Shown here: positions 1 to 8,766 of the stretch, piece by piece | Layout: every line of letters starts with the position of its first letter | How positions within the stretch are numbered: the stretch's first letter is position 1 | Source: CAZLNO01 sp964561005 | GTDB taxonomy: Bacteria > Pseudomonadota > Alphaproteobacteria > Kiloniellales > Rhodovibrionaceae | Assembly (NCBI GenBank): GCA_964561005.1 | Contig: CAZLNO010000045.1 | Span: 1-28,517 of the forward strand | Length of the DNA: 28,517 nt | Reading direction: 5' to 3' | Notes under the pieces: model-generated | What the model saw: only the letters and a program-made list of their open reading frames with translations | Told to the model about the DNA's origin: nothing | Database searches by the model: none | Position numbers and translations under genes: made by a program

Positions 1-270
1 CTCTTCGCCTGGGGCAAGCTGGGTGGCGGCGATGTCAAGCTGCTGACCGCGGTCGCGCTCTTCGCCGGCGCCGGCCGTATCGCCGAACTCCTGCTGATGA
101 TCGCCCTCGCCGGCGGCGCGCTCGGTCTTCTCCTGCTGCTGCCCCGGCGATTTCCCGTGTTCCCCGCCCCCATCCAGGGCCGCCTCGTCCAGGCCGACCT
201 GCCGTACGGCGTCGCCATCGCCGCCGGCGCCGCCTGGATCCTGGCGCCACAGCTCCACCCCATGACGTGA
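1..270 (+). CDS. cpaA: Prepilin peptidase CpaA/TadV, C-terminal part (5' truncated by window)
   Basis: This open frame runs from the first base to a TGA and encodes the last 89 residues of a type IV/Flp prepilin peptidase, the inner-membrane aspartic protease that cleaves the leader from Flp pilins and pseudopilins. The sequence shows GGGDVKL near its start, matching the GxGD catalytic motif of this family, whose Asp is the second active-site residue. Two hydrophobic stretches follow, and a C-terminal LPYGVAIAAG resembles the conserved PYG segment of CpaA. The gene ends 10 bp before cpaB and leads the pilus operon. The N-terminal half with the first catalytic Asp is outside the window, so full integrity cannot be judged. 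Confidence 0.9.
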   Translation, partial: LFAWGKLGGGDVKLLTAVALFAGAGRIAELLLMIALAGGALGLLLLLPRRFPVFPAPIQGRLVQADLPYGVAIAAGAAWILAPQLHPMT

Positions 271-280
271 GGTCGTCACC

Positions 281-1153
281 ATGCGTGCGCGTACGTTTCT
301 GCTCATCGTTCTCGTCGTCGGCATCGCCGGCGGACTCGCCATGATGCTGCGCGCCAGCCTGCAGTCCGACGGCGAGCGCGCCGCCAGCCCGGTCGCAGCG
401 CAAGAGCCGGCGGGCCCGCCCACCAAGAAAGTGCTGGTCGCCACCCAGGACCTGGACACTGGCGCCTTTCTCGACACAGCAGTCCTCGCCTGGCGGGACT
501 GGCCGGTGGAGGCGGTGGTCGAGGCCCACGTCACCGAGGACAAGGCCGCGCGGGAGGACTTCGCCGGCAGCGTCGCGCGCCGCCCCATCGCCCAGGGCGA
601 TCCGGTCACTCCGGAAAAGATCGTGCAGCCGGGCGAGCGGGGCTTCCTCGCTGCCGTGCTGACGCCGGGCCTCCGGGCCGTGTCGGTGGCGGTGAACGAG
701 GTGTCCGGCTCGTCCGGCCTGATCTTCCCCGGCGACCGCGTCGATCTGATCCTCACCCAGTCGATCCGACAGGACGACGACACCCCGGCGCGCCGCATGG
801 CGGGCGAGACCATCCTGGACGACGTCCGCGTCCTCGCCGTCGGCCAGAACCTCAGCGCCCCGGACCGCGGCGTGGACGGCGAGCTGCCGGTCGCGCGCAC
901 CGTCACCCTCGAGGTCACCCCCGCCGAGGCCGAGAAGGTCGCCGTCGCCCGCGACCTGGGCAGCCTGGCGCTCAGCCTGCGCAGCCTGCCCGAGCGGGCG
1001 CGGACCGCGGAGGCCGGCAGCACCGGGGGCGCGTCGCGCGTGCTGGGGCCGACCTGGGCGGGCGACGTCTCGCGGGCGCTGCACGCCGCCGACCCGCGCA
1101 ACGGCCTGATCGTCTACCGCGGCAGCGACGTCGAGACGCAGCAGCAACCCTGA
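281..1153 (+). CDS. cpaB: Flp pilus assembly protein CpaB/RcpC
   Basis: This 290-residue protein is a CpaB/RcpC periplasmic component of the Tad pilus, thought to act with the outer-membrane secretin. It has one N-terminal hydrophobic segment (about residues 5-25, LLIVLVVGIAGGLAMML) that anchors or exports it. A SAF-like domain follows (about 48-115: KVLVATQDLDTGAFLD, then PIAQGDPVTPEKI). The RcpC region contains VSVAVNEVSGSSGLIFPGDRVDL, the typical core of the family. Length is normal. The ATG at 281 lies 10 bp after cpaA and precedes the secretin gene by 28 bp, as in most Tad loci. Nothing is broken. Confidence 0.95.
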   Translation: MRARTFLLIVLVVGIAGGLAMMLRASLQSDGERAASPVAAQEPAGPPTKKVLVATQDLDTGAFLDTAVLAWRDWPVEAVVEAHVTEDKAAREDFAGSVARRPIAQGDPVTPEKIVQPGERGFLAAVLTPGLRAVSVAVNEVSGSSGLIFPGDRVDLILTQSIRQDDDTPARRMAGETILDDVRVLAVGQNLSAPDRGVDGELPVARTVTLEVTPAEAEKVAVARDLGSLALSLRSLPERARTAEAGSTGGASRVLGPTWAGDVSRALHAADPRNGLIVYRGSDVETQQQP

Positions 1154-1181
1154 CGGCGAAGCCCGAACGAGGAGCCCCGCG

Positions 1182-2558
1182 ATGATCCGCCGCAGCCTCA
1201 CCATCCTCGCCCTGGTGCTCTGCGCCGCCGCGCCGGCGGCCGCCGAGCCGCCCAGCGGACGCGACCTCGTGCTGGCCGTCGGCAACGGCACCCTGGTCCG
1301 CCTCGACCGGCCGGCCGCCAAGGTCTTCGTCGCCGACCCCGAGGTGGCCGACGTCCAGGTCCCCGGCGAGAAGGCGGTCTTCGTCTTCGGCAAGAAAAAG
1401 GGCACGACCACGCTCTACGCCCTCGACGGCGGCGATCGCACGCTGGTCTCGCGCAAGATCGTGGTGGGCCACGACACCGAAACCCTCGGCGAGCTTCTGG
1501 ACGAGGAGGCGCCGCAGGCCGGCATTACGCTGAAGTCCGTGCGCGGCGGCCTGGTGATCAAGGGCCGCGCGGAGAGCCCCGCCCAGGCCCGGAACATCGT
1601 CGAGCTGGCCGAGGGCTACATCGGCGAGGGCGAGCGGATCATCAACCGGCTGCAGGTCGACGGCCCGATGCAGGTCAGCCTGCACGTGCGCGTGGCCGAG
1701 ATGAGCCGCGACCTCTCCAAGCAGCTCGGCTTCAACTGGCGCGCCCTGTTCGACGTCGGCAGCTTCGCCTTCGGCCTGCTGACCGGCCGGCCGATCGTCG
1801 GCGCCGCCGGGCAGATCCTGCGCTCCGCGGACGAGAGCAATCCCGACAGCATCTTCCTCGATGTCGGCACCGACAACGTGAACCTGACCACGGTCATCGA
1901 CGCGCTGGAGGACGAGGGCATGATCTCCGTCCTGGCCGAGCCGAACCTGACGGCCATCTCCGGCGAGACCGCCAGCTTCCTGGCCGGCGGCGAGTTCCCG
2001 ATCCCGGTGAGCCAGGACGACGACACCCTGACGATCGAGTTCAAGCGCTTCGGCGTCGCGCTCGACTTCACGCCGACAGTGCTCTCCCAGGAGCGCATCA
2101 ACCTCAAGGTCCGTCCGGAGGTCTCGGAGCTGAGCGAGGAAGCCTCGATCAACACCGGCGGCATCGAGATCCCCGGCCTGTCCGTGCGGCGCGCCGAGAC
2201 CACGATCGAGCTGGCCTCCGGGCAGAGCTTCGCCATCGCCGGGCTGCTCCAGAACACCACGCGCAACGCCATCGACAAGCTGCCCGGCCTGGGCGACGTG
2301 CCGGTGCTGGGCGCGCTGTTCCAGTCCAGCCGCTTCCAGCGCCAGGAGACCGAGCTGGTGATCATCGCCACGCCGTACATCGTCTCCCCGGCGCAGGGCC
2401 AGAACCTCGCCACCCCCGCCGACGGCTTCCGCCCGCCCACCGACCTGGAGCGCATCATCATGCAGCGCGTCGCCACGGCGCGCGGGCCCGAGGGCGGCGC
2501 CGGCCCCCTGGGCGTCGGCGGGCTGCGCCTGCAAGGGCCGGCCGGATTCAGCTTCTGA
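1182..2558 (+). CDS. cpaC: Flp pilus outer-membrane secretin CpaC/RcpA
   Basis: This 458-residue secretin forms the outer-membrane channel of the Tad pilus. A signal peptide is visible (MIRRSLTILALVL then AAPAAAEPP, likely cleaved after the Ala run). Residues about 28-95 match the pilus-formation N-terminal domain found in CpaC, with VADPEVADVQVPGEKAVFVFGKKKG split across its core. A BON-like domain follows (about 105-150), and then the secretin domain with AEPNLTAISGETASFLAGG and the C-terminal PGLGDVPVLGALF. The ATG at 1182 has an AGGAG ribosome site 8 nt upstream. The gene sits between cpaB and the cpaD lipoprotein, which in other systems helps the secretin assemble. Confidence 0.96.
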   Translation: MIRRSLTILALVLCAAAPAAAEPPSGRDLVLAVGNGTLVRLDRPAAKVFVADPEVADVQVPGEKAVFVFGKKKGTTTLYALDGGDRTLVSRKIVVGHDTETLGELLDEEAPQAGITLKSVRGGLVIKGRAESPAQARNIVELAEGYIGEGERIINRLQVDGPMQVSLHVRVAEMSRDLSKQLGFNWRALFDVGSFAFGLLTGRPIVGAAGQILRSADESNPDSIFLDVGTDNVNLTTVIDALEDEGMISVLAEPNLTAISGETASFLAGGEFPIPVSQDDDTLTIEFKRFGVALDFTPTVLSQERINLKVRPEVSELSEEASINTGGIEIPGLSVRRAETTIELASGQSFAIAGLLQNTTRNAIDKLPGLGDVPVLGALFQSSRFQRQETELVIIATPYIVSPAQGQNLATPADGFRPPTDLERIIMQRVATARGPEGGAGPLGVGGLRLQGPAGFSF

Positions 2559-2572
2559 AGGAGGACAGACGC

Positions 2573-3211
2573 ATGCGCCAGACACTTCCCATGCTACTCC
2601 GGGCCGGCTGCGCGGCCGCGCTGATCGCCACCGCCGCCTGCACCCCGCAGGACGCCGCGTGGTCGCCCGCTCAGGCGAACAAGAGCGGCTCCGTCCACCG
2701 CGTCAGCGACCGCACGCTGATCCCCACGGCCAACGGCCGGCTGACCCGCGCCGGCCAGGCGGCGCTCCACGACTTCCTCGCCACCAAGGGCGCGCCGCAC
2801 CGCCTGTGGGTGACCCTGCGCCCGGCGGGCGACGCAGGCATGGAAGGCGTGGAACAGCTCGAGCGCGCGCTGCTGAACGCCGGCGTCCAGGCCTCCAAGA
2901 TCACGCGCGGCCCGGTCTCGCGCCAGGGCAGCGGCGTACACCTGCGCGTCGAGCGCTGGGTGGCGGCGACGCCGGACTGCCCGGACTGGAGCCGCGCCAC
3001 CACCCTGGGCAACAACAACCTGCCCTCCAGCAACTTCGGCTGCGCCGTGCGCCGCAACCTCATGCTGATGGTCGACGACCCGCGCGATCTGGAGCGCGGA
3101 CGGCGGCTGGGCCCGGCGAACGGCGGCCTGGCCGCCGAGGCGGTCGGCCGCTACCGGGCGCGCGAGACCGAGCCCCTGCTGGAGACCAACACGACCACGG
3201 TCGTCGAATGA
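2573..3211 (+). CDS. cpaD: Pilus assembly lipoprotein CpaD
   Basis: This 212-residue protein is a CpaD-family lipoprotein. Its signal peptide ends in the lipobox ATAAC, predicting acylation at Cys23 and placement in the outer membrane. The C-terminal signature NFGCAVRRNLMLMVDDPRD, followed by an arginine-rich stretch, is the characteristic end of CpaD, in which the Cys and Asn residues are conserved. A strong ribosome site (AAGGAGGA) precedes the ATG, and only 14 bp separate it from cpaC. Family knowledge places CpaD as a partner of the CpaC secretin. The two further cysteines (in TPDCPDW and NFGCAV) could form a disulfide; that is inference. Confidence 0.93.
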   Translation: MRQTLPMLLRAGCAAALIATAACTPQDAAWSPAQANKSGSVHRVSDRTLIPTANGRLTRAGQAALHDFLATKGAPHRLWVTLRPAGDAGMEGVEQLERALLNAGVQASKITRGPVSRQGSGVHLRVERWVAATPDCPDWSRATTLGNNNLPSSNFGCAVRRNLMLMVDDPRDLERGRRLGPANGGLAAEAVGRYRARETEPLLETNTTTVVE

Positions 3212-3224
3212 GGACGCGCTGACC

Positions 3225-4436
3225 ATGTCCACCGTCGCGCACAAACAGGCCGCCGCGAATGCCAAGGCAGCGCCGCGCTATCTCGGATTTGCGCTCGACG
3301 CCGAGACCCAGGGCGCGCTGCAGGAAACCTTCCACGCGCTCAATCTCACCTTCGCCGAGGCGCGGCGCGGCTCGGTGAAGGACGCGCGCAAGCACGTGCT
3401 CCAGATGGGCTCGCCCGCGCTGCTGGTCGTCGACGTGGACGGCATGGAGCTGCCGGTCAGCGCCATCGACGAGCTGGCCGAGGTCTGCGAGCCGAGTGTC
3501 AAGGTGGTGGTCCTGGGCGACCACGCCGACATCGGCCTGTTCCGCGAGCTGATGCAGCTCGGGGTGGCCGACTACATCGTCAAGCCGGCGACCCGCGAGC
3601 ACCTGCAGCGGGCGGTCGACCTCGCGCTGAACGGCGGGACCTCGCGCAACCGCCAGCGCCTGGGCCGTGTCGTGGCGGTTGCCGGGACGCGCGGCGGCAT
3701 GGGCGTCTCCACGATCGCCGCCAGCATCGGCTGGACCCTGGGCGAGCGGCTGAGCCGCCGGGTCGCCCTGCTCGATCTCGACGTCTACACCGGCTGCCTG
3801 GACCTGCTGCTCAACGCCAAGCCCTCCAACGGCCTGCTGGACGTCCTGGAGACGCCGGACAAGCTGGACTCCGCGATGATCGAGCGGGCCATGAGCCAGG
3901 CTGGCACGCGGCTCTATCTGCTCGGCAGCGAGGCACCGCTGGGCGAGGACGCCGCGCCGGCGGCGGGCGCGCTGCAGCGGCTTCTGGGCCTGCTGCGCCA
4001 GCGCTTCCACTACGTCGTCCTGGACGTACCGCACCGACCCGACGGCGCGTTCCGCGAAATCCTGGAGCATGCCGACGTGCGCGTCCTGGTGGGCGATCCC
4101 AGCCTGCCCTCGGTGCGCGACATGCTCCGCCTGCTGAAGATGCTGGGCGAGGACGACGCCGAGCACCGCACCCTTGTCGTGCTGAACCACCGACACCCGG
4201 CGATCAAGTCGGACGTGGCTCCGGCCGCCATCGAGGAGTCCCTCGGCCGCCGCATCGCCCACACCATCCCCTTCGGCCGCGAGGCGGTGCTGGGCAACGA
4301 CAACACCGGCGAGCCCGCCGCCGCGCGGCGCTGCGCGGCGGCCGACGCGCTGCACCGGCTGGCCGAGGACATCTCGGGCCGCGGCCCGGGGCGGCAGCCC
4401 CAGGGCCTGCTGAGACGACTGCTGGCCCGCAAGTGA
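3225..4436 (+). CDS. cpaE: Pilus assembly/localisation ATPase CpaE (TadZ type)
   Basis: This 403-residue protein has the CpaE/TadZ layout: an N-terminal receiver-like domain (about residues 20-135, with LLVVDVDG at 67-74) and a MinD/ParA-like domain from about 148. Proteins of this family mark the pole or site where the pilus machine assembles. The deviant Walker A reads GTRGGMGVST (154-163). The usual first lysine is Arg and the second is Val, a pattern common in CpaE and consistent with altered or weak ATP hydrolysis. VALLDLDVYTG gives the Walker A-prime segment. The gene is 13 bp after cpaD and 35 bp before cpaF. The nearby ParB-like and PodJ-like genes further down are potentially relevant partners. 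Confidence 0.94.
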   Translation: MSTVAHKQAAANAKAAPRYLGFALDAETQGALQETFHALNLTFAEARRGSVKDARKHVLQMGSPALLVVDVDGMELPVSAIDELAEVCEPSVKVVVLGDHADIGLFRELMQLGVADYIVKPATREHLQRAVDLALNGGTSRNRQRLGRVVAVAGTRGGMGVSTIAASIGWTLGERLSRRVALLDLDVYTGCLDLLLNAKPSNGLLDVLETPDKLDSAMIERAMSQAGTRLYLLGSEAPLGEDAAPAAGALQRLLGLLRQRFHYVVLDVPHRPDGAFREILEHADVRVLVGDPSLPSVRDMLRLLKMLGEDDAEHRTLVVLNHRHPAIKSDVAPAAIEESLGRRIAHTIPFGREAVLGNDNTGEPAAARRCAAADALHRLAEDISGRGPGRQPQGLLRRLLARK

Positions 4437-4471
4437 CCTGAACACACCAGGCGAGGGAGATTGCTCGAGCC

Positions 4472-5833
4472 ATGTTCGGCCGCAAGGACCCAGGACACGA
4501 CGAACCCCGCAACGGCACGCCGTCCCCCGAAGTGCCCGCGGAGCCGATCCAGGCCGCGCGCCGTCCCGTCACCGGCGCTCGCAGCGAGCAGGCGCGCAAG
4601 GTGGTCCGTGAGCATCTGTTCGCGCGCATCGATCCGGCCACGGCGGCGCGCATGGCCAGGGACCGGCTGCGCCGCGAGATCCAGGCCCTGATCGGCGAGA
4701 TCGTGCAGGACGAGCGCCTGCAGGTCGGCCAGCGCGAGCAGGAGGAGATCACCACCGAGCTGCTGGACGACATGCTCGGCGTGGGGCCGATCGAGCCGCT
4801 GCTGGCCGACGAGACGGTCAACGACATCCTGGTGAACGGCCCGGAGAAAATCTACGTCGAGCGCCGGGGCAAGCTGGAACTGACCGAGCTGCGCTTCCGC
4901 GACGCCAACCACCTGCTCAACGTGGCCCAGCGAATCGCCGCCGGCGTCGGCCGGCGAATCGACGAGTCCTCGCCAATGGTCGACGCGCGCCTGGCCGACG
5001 GCAGCCGCGTCAACATCATCGTGCCGCCGCTGGCCCTCGACGGCGCCGCCATCTCCATCCGCAAATTCGCCAAGAAGGAGATCACGCTGGACACCATGGC
5101 GCGCGGCGGCAGCATCTCGCCCGAGTTGGCGCGGGTGCTGGAGATCGCCACGGCCAGCCGGCTGAACGTGATCATCTCCGGCGGCACCGGCTCGGGCAAG
5201 ACGACCATGCTCAACGCGCTGAGCCGGCTGATCGACCAGCGCGAGCGCATCATCACCATCGAGGACGCCGCCGAGCTGCAGCTCCAGCAGCCGCACGTGG
5301 TGCGCCTGGAGACCCGGCCGCCCAACGTCGAGGGGCGCGGGGCGATCACCCAGCGCGAGCTGATGATCAACGCGCTGCGCATGCGCCCCGACCGCATCAT
5401 CCTCGGCGAGGTCCGCGGCGCCGAGGCCTTCGACATGCTGCAGGCGATGAACACCGGCCACGACGGCTCGATGTGCACGCTGCACGCCAACTCCCCGCGC
5501 GACTCGCTCACCCGCCTGGAAAACATGCTGATGATGGCGCAGTCGACGCTGCCCAGTCGCGCCATCCGCTCGCAGATCGCCGGCGCCGTGGACCTCGTCG
5601 TGCAGGTGGAGCGCATGCGCGACGGCGTGCGCCGCGTCTCCCAGGTGACCGAAATCGTCGGCCAGGAAGGCGACGTCATCACCACGCAGGACCTCTTCAC
5701 CTTCCACTACGAGGGCGAGACCGCCGACGGGATGATCCGCGGCGCCCACCGCTCCAGCGGCGTGCGCCCGCACTTCACGGCCAAGGCGGCCTGCGTGGGC
5801 CTCGACCGCAAGCTGATGGGGACGATGCAATGA
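4472..5833 (+). CDS. cpaF: Secretion ATPase CpaF/TadA
   Basis: This 453-residue protein is the hexameric cytoplasmic ATPase that powers Flp pilus assembly. The visible motifs are Walker A GGTGSGKT (237-244), the Asp box ITIEDAAEL (261-269), Walker B RIILGEVRG (308-316) and the His box TGHDGSMCTLHAN (328-340). The N-terminal region (about 70-200) carries the LGVGPIEPLLAD and VNDILVNGP segments typical of CpaF rather than of PilB. The ATG at 4472 is preceded by GAGGGAGA. The stop codon overlaps the tadB start by 4 bp (ATGA), indicating translational coupling. Length and motifs are complete. Confidence 0.97.
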   Translation: MFGRKDPGHDEPRNGTPSPEVPAEPIQAARRPVTGARSEQARKVVREHLFARIDPATAARMARDRLRREIQALIGEIVQDERLQVGQREQEEITTELLDDMLGVGPIEPLLADETVNDILVNGPEKIYVERRGKLELTELRFRDANHLLNVAQRIAAGVGRRIDESSPMVDARLADGSRVNIIVPPLALDGAAISIRKFAKKEITLDTMARGGSISPELARVLEIATASRLNVIISGGTGSGKTTMLNALSRLIDQRERIITIEDAAELQLQQPHVVRLETRPPNVEGRGAITQRELMINALRMRPDRIILGEVRGAEAFDMLQAMNTGHDGSMCTLHANSPRDSLTRLENMLMMAQSTLPSRAIRSQIAGAVDLVVQVERMRDGVRRVSQVTEIVGQEGDVITTQDLFTFHYEGETADGMIRGAHRSSGVRPHFTAKAACVGLDRKLMGTMQ

Positions 5834-6855
5834 CGCTGCCCGCCGATCTGGACCTGGCTCCCGCCGACATTGCCGCGCTCGGCGCCTTCGGCGGCGCGCT
5901 GCTGGCCGCCGCGGCGGCCGGGACGGCTCTGACGTGGTTGAAGCGCAGGCGGCGAATGAGCGTCTCGCGCCGGCTGGCGGAGATCAACCAGCGCCACGGC
6001 CTGGCGAGGATCGGTCGTGCGCCAGGCCAGCGCGAGGGCGACGAGGAGGGTCGCCTGTTCCAGAAGGCGGCCCGCGAGGAGCGCCGCATGGCGCCGCTGG
6101 CCCGGCTGCGCCTGAAGGCCGAGCGCCGCATGACGCGGGCCGGCGGGCGCCGCGGCGCGCTGACGGTCGGCCTCGGATTTCTGATCGCCGCGGCGGGCGT
6201 GGCGGCCGTGGCGGGGCGGGTGTTCCTGGTGCCCGTCCCCGCCGCGGTCGTACTCGGCATCATTCTCGGCCTGGTCGCCGGATTGTTGATGCTGCGCCGG
6301 CTGGAGGCCCGGTTCGCGCGGCAGTTCCTCGACAACCTGCCCGACGCGATCGACCTCGTGGTGCGCGCCGTGCGCGCCGGCATCCCGGTCACCGAGGCGA
6401 TCGACAGCGCGGGCCGCGACACCCGCTCGCCGGTGCGCGAGGAGTTCCGCCGCGTCGCCGACGAGACGGCCATCGGCATCGACCTGGAGGACGCCCTGGT
6501 GCGCGCCGCGCGGCGGGTCAACCAACCCGACTTCCGCTTCTTCGTCGTCGCCCTGGCACTGCAGCGCGAGACCGGCGGGCGCCTGGCCGAGACCCTGGAG
6601 AACCTCTCCGAGATCATCCGCCGGCGCAAGGAGATGCGCCTGAAGATCCGGGCCATGACCTCCGAGGGCCGGATGTCGGCCAAGGTGGTCGCCGGCATTC
6701 CCTTCGTCGCGGTCGGCGGGCTCTGGCTGATGTCGCCGGACTACATCGTGCCGCTGGTCGAGACCGGCCCCGGCCGGATGCTGCTGCTGGCGGCGATGGG
6801 CTGCATGGGCGTCGGCATGATGGTCATCAACCGCATGGTCAAGCTGGAGCCGTGA
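5830..6855 (+). CDS. tadB: Flp pilus inner-membrane platform protein TadB
   Basis: This 341-residue membrane protein is one half of the TadB/TadC inner-membrane platform on which CpaF acts. The start at 5830 overlaps the cpaF stop by 4 bp. An N-terminal hydrophobic segment (about 13-35) is followed by a basic cytoplasmic linker, two hydrophobic segments (about 112-155), the type II secretion F domain (FLDNLPDAIDLVVRAVRAG, then an acidic and arginine-rich helix) and two C-terminal membrane segments. A longer frame upstream exists, but it lies inside cpaF and is rejected because the overlap start fits the family's N-terminus. The gene ends 2 bp before tadC. Confidence 0.93.
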   Translation: MTLPADLDLAPADIAALGAFGGALLAAAAAGTALTWLKRRRRMSVSRRLAEINQRHGLARIGRAPGQREGDEEGRLFQKAAREERRMAPLARLRLKAERRMTRAGGRRGALTVGLGFLIAAAGVAAVAGRVFLVPVPAAVVLGIILGLVAGLLMLRRLEARFARQFLDNLPDAIDLVVRAVRAGIPVTEAIDSAGRDTRSPVREEFRRVADETAIGIDLEDALVRAARRVNQPDFRFFVVALALQRETGGRLAETLENLSEIIRRRKEMRLKIRAMTSEGRMSAKVVAGIPFVAVGGLWLMSPDYIVPLVETGPGRMLLLAAMGCMGVGMMVINRMVKLEP

Positions 6856-6857
6856 CG

Positions 6858-7877
6858 ATGGTGGACCTCGCCCGCGACCTTCTCGCCCAGATCGGCCCTG
6901 CGCGCCTGAGCCTGATCGCCACGCTGCTGGCGGCGCTTGGCTTCGGCATCGCGGCGGTGATCCAGCGCCAGCCCAAGGATCGCGTGGAGCTGCGCCTGAA
7001 GTCCGTCCTGGAAGCGCGCGATCGCGGCCACGCGGCCTATGCCTCCATCCTCGACGACGAGGGCGACGCGGACGAGGACGCAGAGACGGCGGAGGCCGCG
7101 CGCGGCTGGCGCCAGCGGCTCGGCGACGCCATCGTCGCCACGATCGCGCCGCTGCCCCTGATCGGCGATAAGGAACAGCGCCGCGTGCGGGCGCTCCTGG
7201 CCCGGGCGGGCATCCGCTCGGCCAACGGTGTGCCGCTGTTCCTCGCGGCCAAGCTGGGCGGCGCCGCGGGTCTCGGACTGCTGGCCCTGTTCACCGCGGC
7301 CTTCCACCCGGCGGTCGCCGGCATGCTGCCGCTGCAGGGCCTGATCGTCATCGCCGGCGCGGCCGTCGGCGCCATGGTGCCCGAGGTCGTGGTGCGCAGC
7401 CGCGCCCAGGAGCGCCAGCAGAAGCTGAACCGGGCGCTGCCGGATGCGCTCGACCTGCTCGTCATCTGCGCCGAGGCCGGACTCAGCCTCGATGTGGCCG
7501 TGGCGCGCGTGGGGCACGAGATGACGATGAACGCGCCCGAGCTGGCGCAGGAGTTCGACATCACCTCGGCCGAGCTGCGCCTGCTGCCCGACCGCCAGGA
7601 CGCCCTGGAGAATCTGGCCGAGCGCACCGGCCTGCCGGCCATGCGCAGCCTGGTGGCGACCCTGGCGCAGGCGCAGAAGTACGGCACCTCGCTGGCCCAG
7701 TCGATGCGGGTGATTTCGGCCGAGATCCGCAACGCCCGCATGCTCTCCGTCGAGGAGAAGGCCGCGCGCATTCCGGCCCTGATCTCGGTGCCGCTGATCG
7801 TGTTCATCCTGCCCGCGATCTTCCTGGTGGTGGCCGGTCCGGCCGCCATCGAGGTCGTCGGCATGATGCAGTCCTGA
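6858..7877 (+). CDS. tadC: Flp pilus inner-membrane platform protein TadC
   Basis: This 339-residue protein is the second platform protein. It has an N-terminal membrane segment, a linker ending in a basic, kinked region (PLIGDKEQRRVRALLARAG), two hydrophobic stretches, the GspF-type domain (NRALPDALDLLVICAEAG) and a terminal membrane helix (VPLIVFILPAIFLVVAGP). I chose ATG 6858 because GGAG at 6846-6849 is spaced 8 nt from it. The in-frame GTG at 6852, overlapping the tadB stop, would sit only 2 nt from that site. The final segment is a recognisable TadC ending. The gene is complete and is followed by tadD after 13 bp. Confidence 0.93.
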   Translation: MVDLARDLLAQIGPARLSLIATLLAALGFGIAAVIQRQPKDRVELRLKSVLEARDRGHAAYASILDDEGDADEDAETAEAARGWRQRLGDAIVATIAPLPLIGDKEQRRVRALLARAGIRSANGVPLFLAAKLGGAAGLGLLALFTAAFHPAVAGMLPLQGLIVIAGAAVGAMVPEVVVRSRAQERQQKLNRALPDALDLLVICAEAGLSLDVAVARVGHEMTMNAPELAQEFDITSAELRLLPDRQDALENLAERTGLPAMRSLVATLAQAQKYGTSLAQSMRVISAEIRNARMLSVEEKAARIPALISVPLIVFILPAIFLVVAGPAAIEVVGMMQS

Positions 7878-7890
7878 GGAGACCGCAGCC

Positions 7891-8760
7891 ATGCGACGCA
7901 TCCGCCTTGTCCCCCTCGCCCTGGCCGCCGCCCTCGCGCTCGGCGGCTGCGTGACGCCCCAGAACGGCATGGGTCCGGCCACCGGCGGCGCGGCTGCCAC
8001 GACCGACGGCGCGCCGTCGCTGAAACGCACGCTCCGTCTGGCCCGTGCCGCGCGGCAGGGCGGCGATCTGGCCGCCGCCATCCGGCTGTACCGACAGGCG
8101 GTGAAGGCTGAGCCGAACAACGCCTGGGCCCGCGTCGAGCTGGGCGACGCCCTGCACGCCGCCGAGTCCTACCACGAGGCGATCGAGACCTTCTCCAACG
8201 TGGCCGAGGGCGGGCTGCCCGGCACCGGCGATCCGGCCGCCCGCGCCGCGGCGCTGACCGGAATGGGCCGCGCCACGCTCGGCCTGCGCCGGGCGGCCGA
8301 GGCGATCGGGCACTTCGAGGCGGCGCTGGCGATCGATCCGGGACGCCCCTTGGCGCTGAACGGCCAGGCCGTCGCGCTGGACATGCTGGGCCGCCACGAC
8401 GAGGCACAGAAGGTCTACCGCAAGCTGATCGAACAGGACCGCGGCAACCTCCGCGCCCGGGCCAACTACGGCCTGTCGCTGGCCATCTCCGGCCGCCACG
8501 AGGAGGCCGTGAAGGTCCTGGACTCGGTGGTCATGGAGCGCCGGGCGGGGCCCCGCGCGCGCCAGAACCTGGCGGTCGCCTATGGCCTGATGGGAGACTA
8601 CGACGCCGCTGCCCAGGTCATGCGCACCGAGCTGGGCGAGCGGGCGGTCAAGAACAACCTCGAATACCTCGACACCGTCCGCTTCCTGCTGGCGGCTCAT
8701 TCCGCCCAGGCCCGCCACCAGGCCCGGCGCCCCTTCATCAACAATCCGGTGGTGGAGTGA
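7891..8760 (+). CDS. tadD: TPR lipoprotein TadD
   Basis: This 289-residue protein is a tetratricopeptide lipoprotein of the Tad system. The signal peptide ends in the lipobox LGGC, with acylation predicted at Cys20. From about residue 45 onward there are several TPR-like helical pairs, for example GGDLAAAIRLYRQAVKAEP, then AAEAIGHFEAALAIDPGRP and GRHDEAQKVYRKLIEQD. TadD proteins are pilotin-like or scaffold factors needed for pilus biogenesis. The ATG has a GAGGAGA ribosome site upstream. The gene lies between tadC and the pseudopilin genes, 6 bp before tadE. It looks intact. Confidence 0.92.
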   Translation: MRRIRLVPLALAAALALGGCVTPQNGMGPATGGAAATTDGAPSLKRTLRLARAARQGGDLAAAIRLYRQAVKAEPNNAWARVELGDALHAAESYHEAIETFSNVAEGGLPGTGDPAARAAALTGMGRATLGLRRAAEAIGHFEAALAIDPGRPLALNGQAVALDMLGRHDEAQKVYRKLIEQDRGNLRARANYGLSLAISGRHEEAVKVLDSVVMERRAGPRARQNLAVAYGLMGDYDAAAQVMRTELGERAVKNNLEYLDTVRFLLAAHSAQARHQARRPFINNPVVE

Positions 8761-8766
8761 GGCATC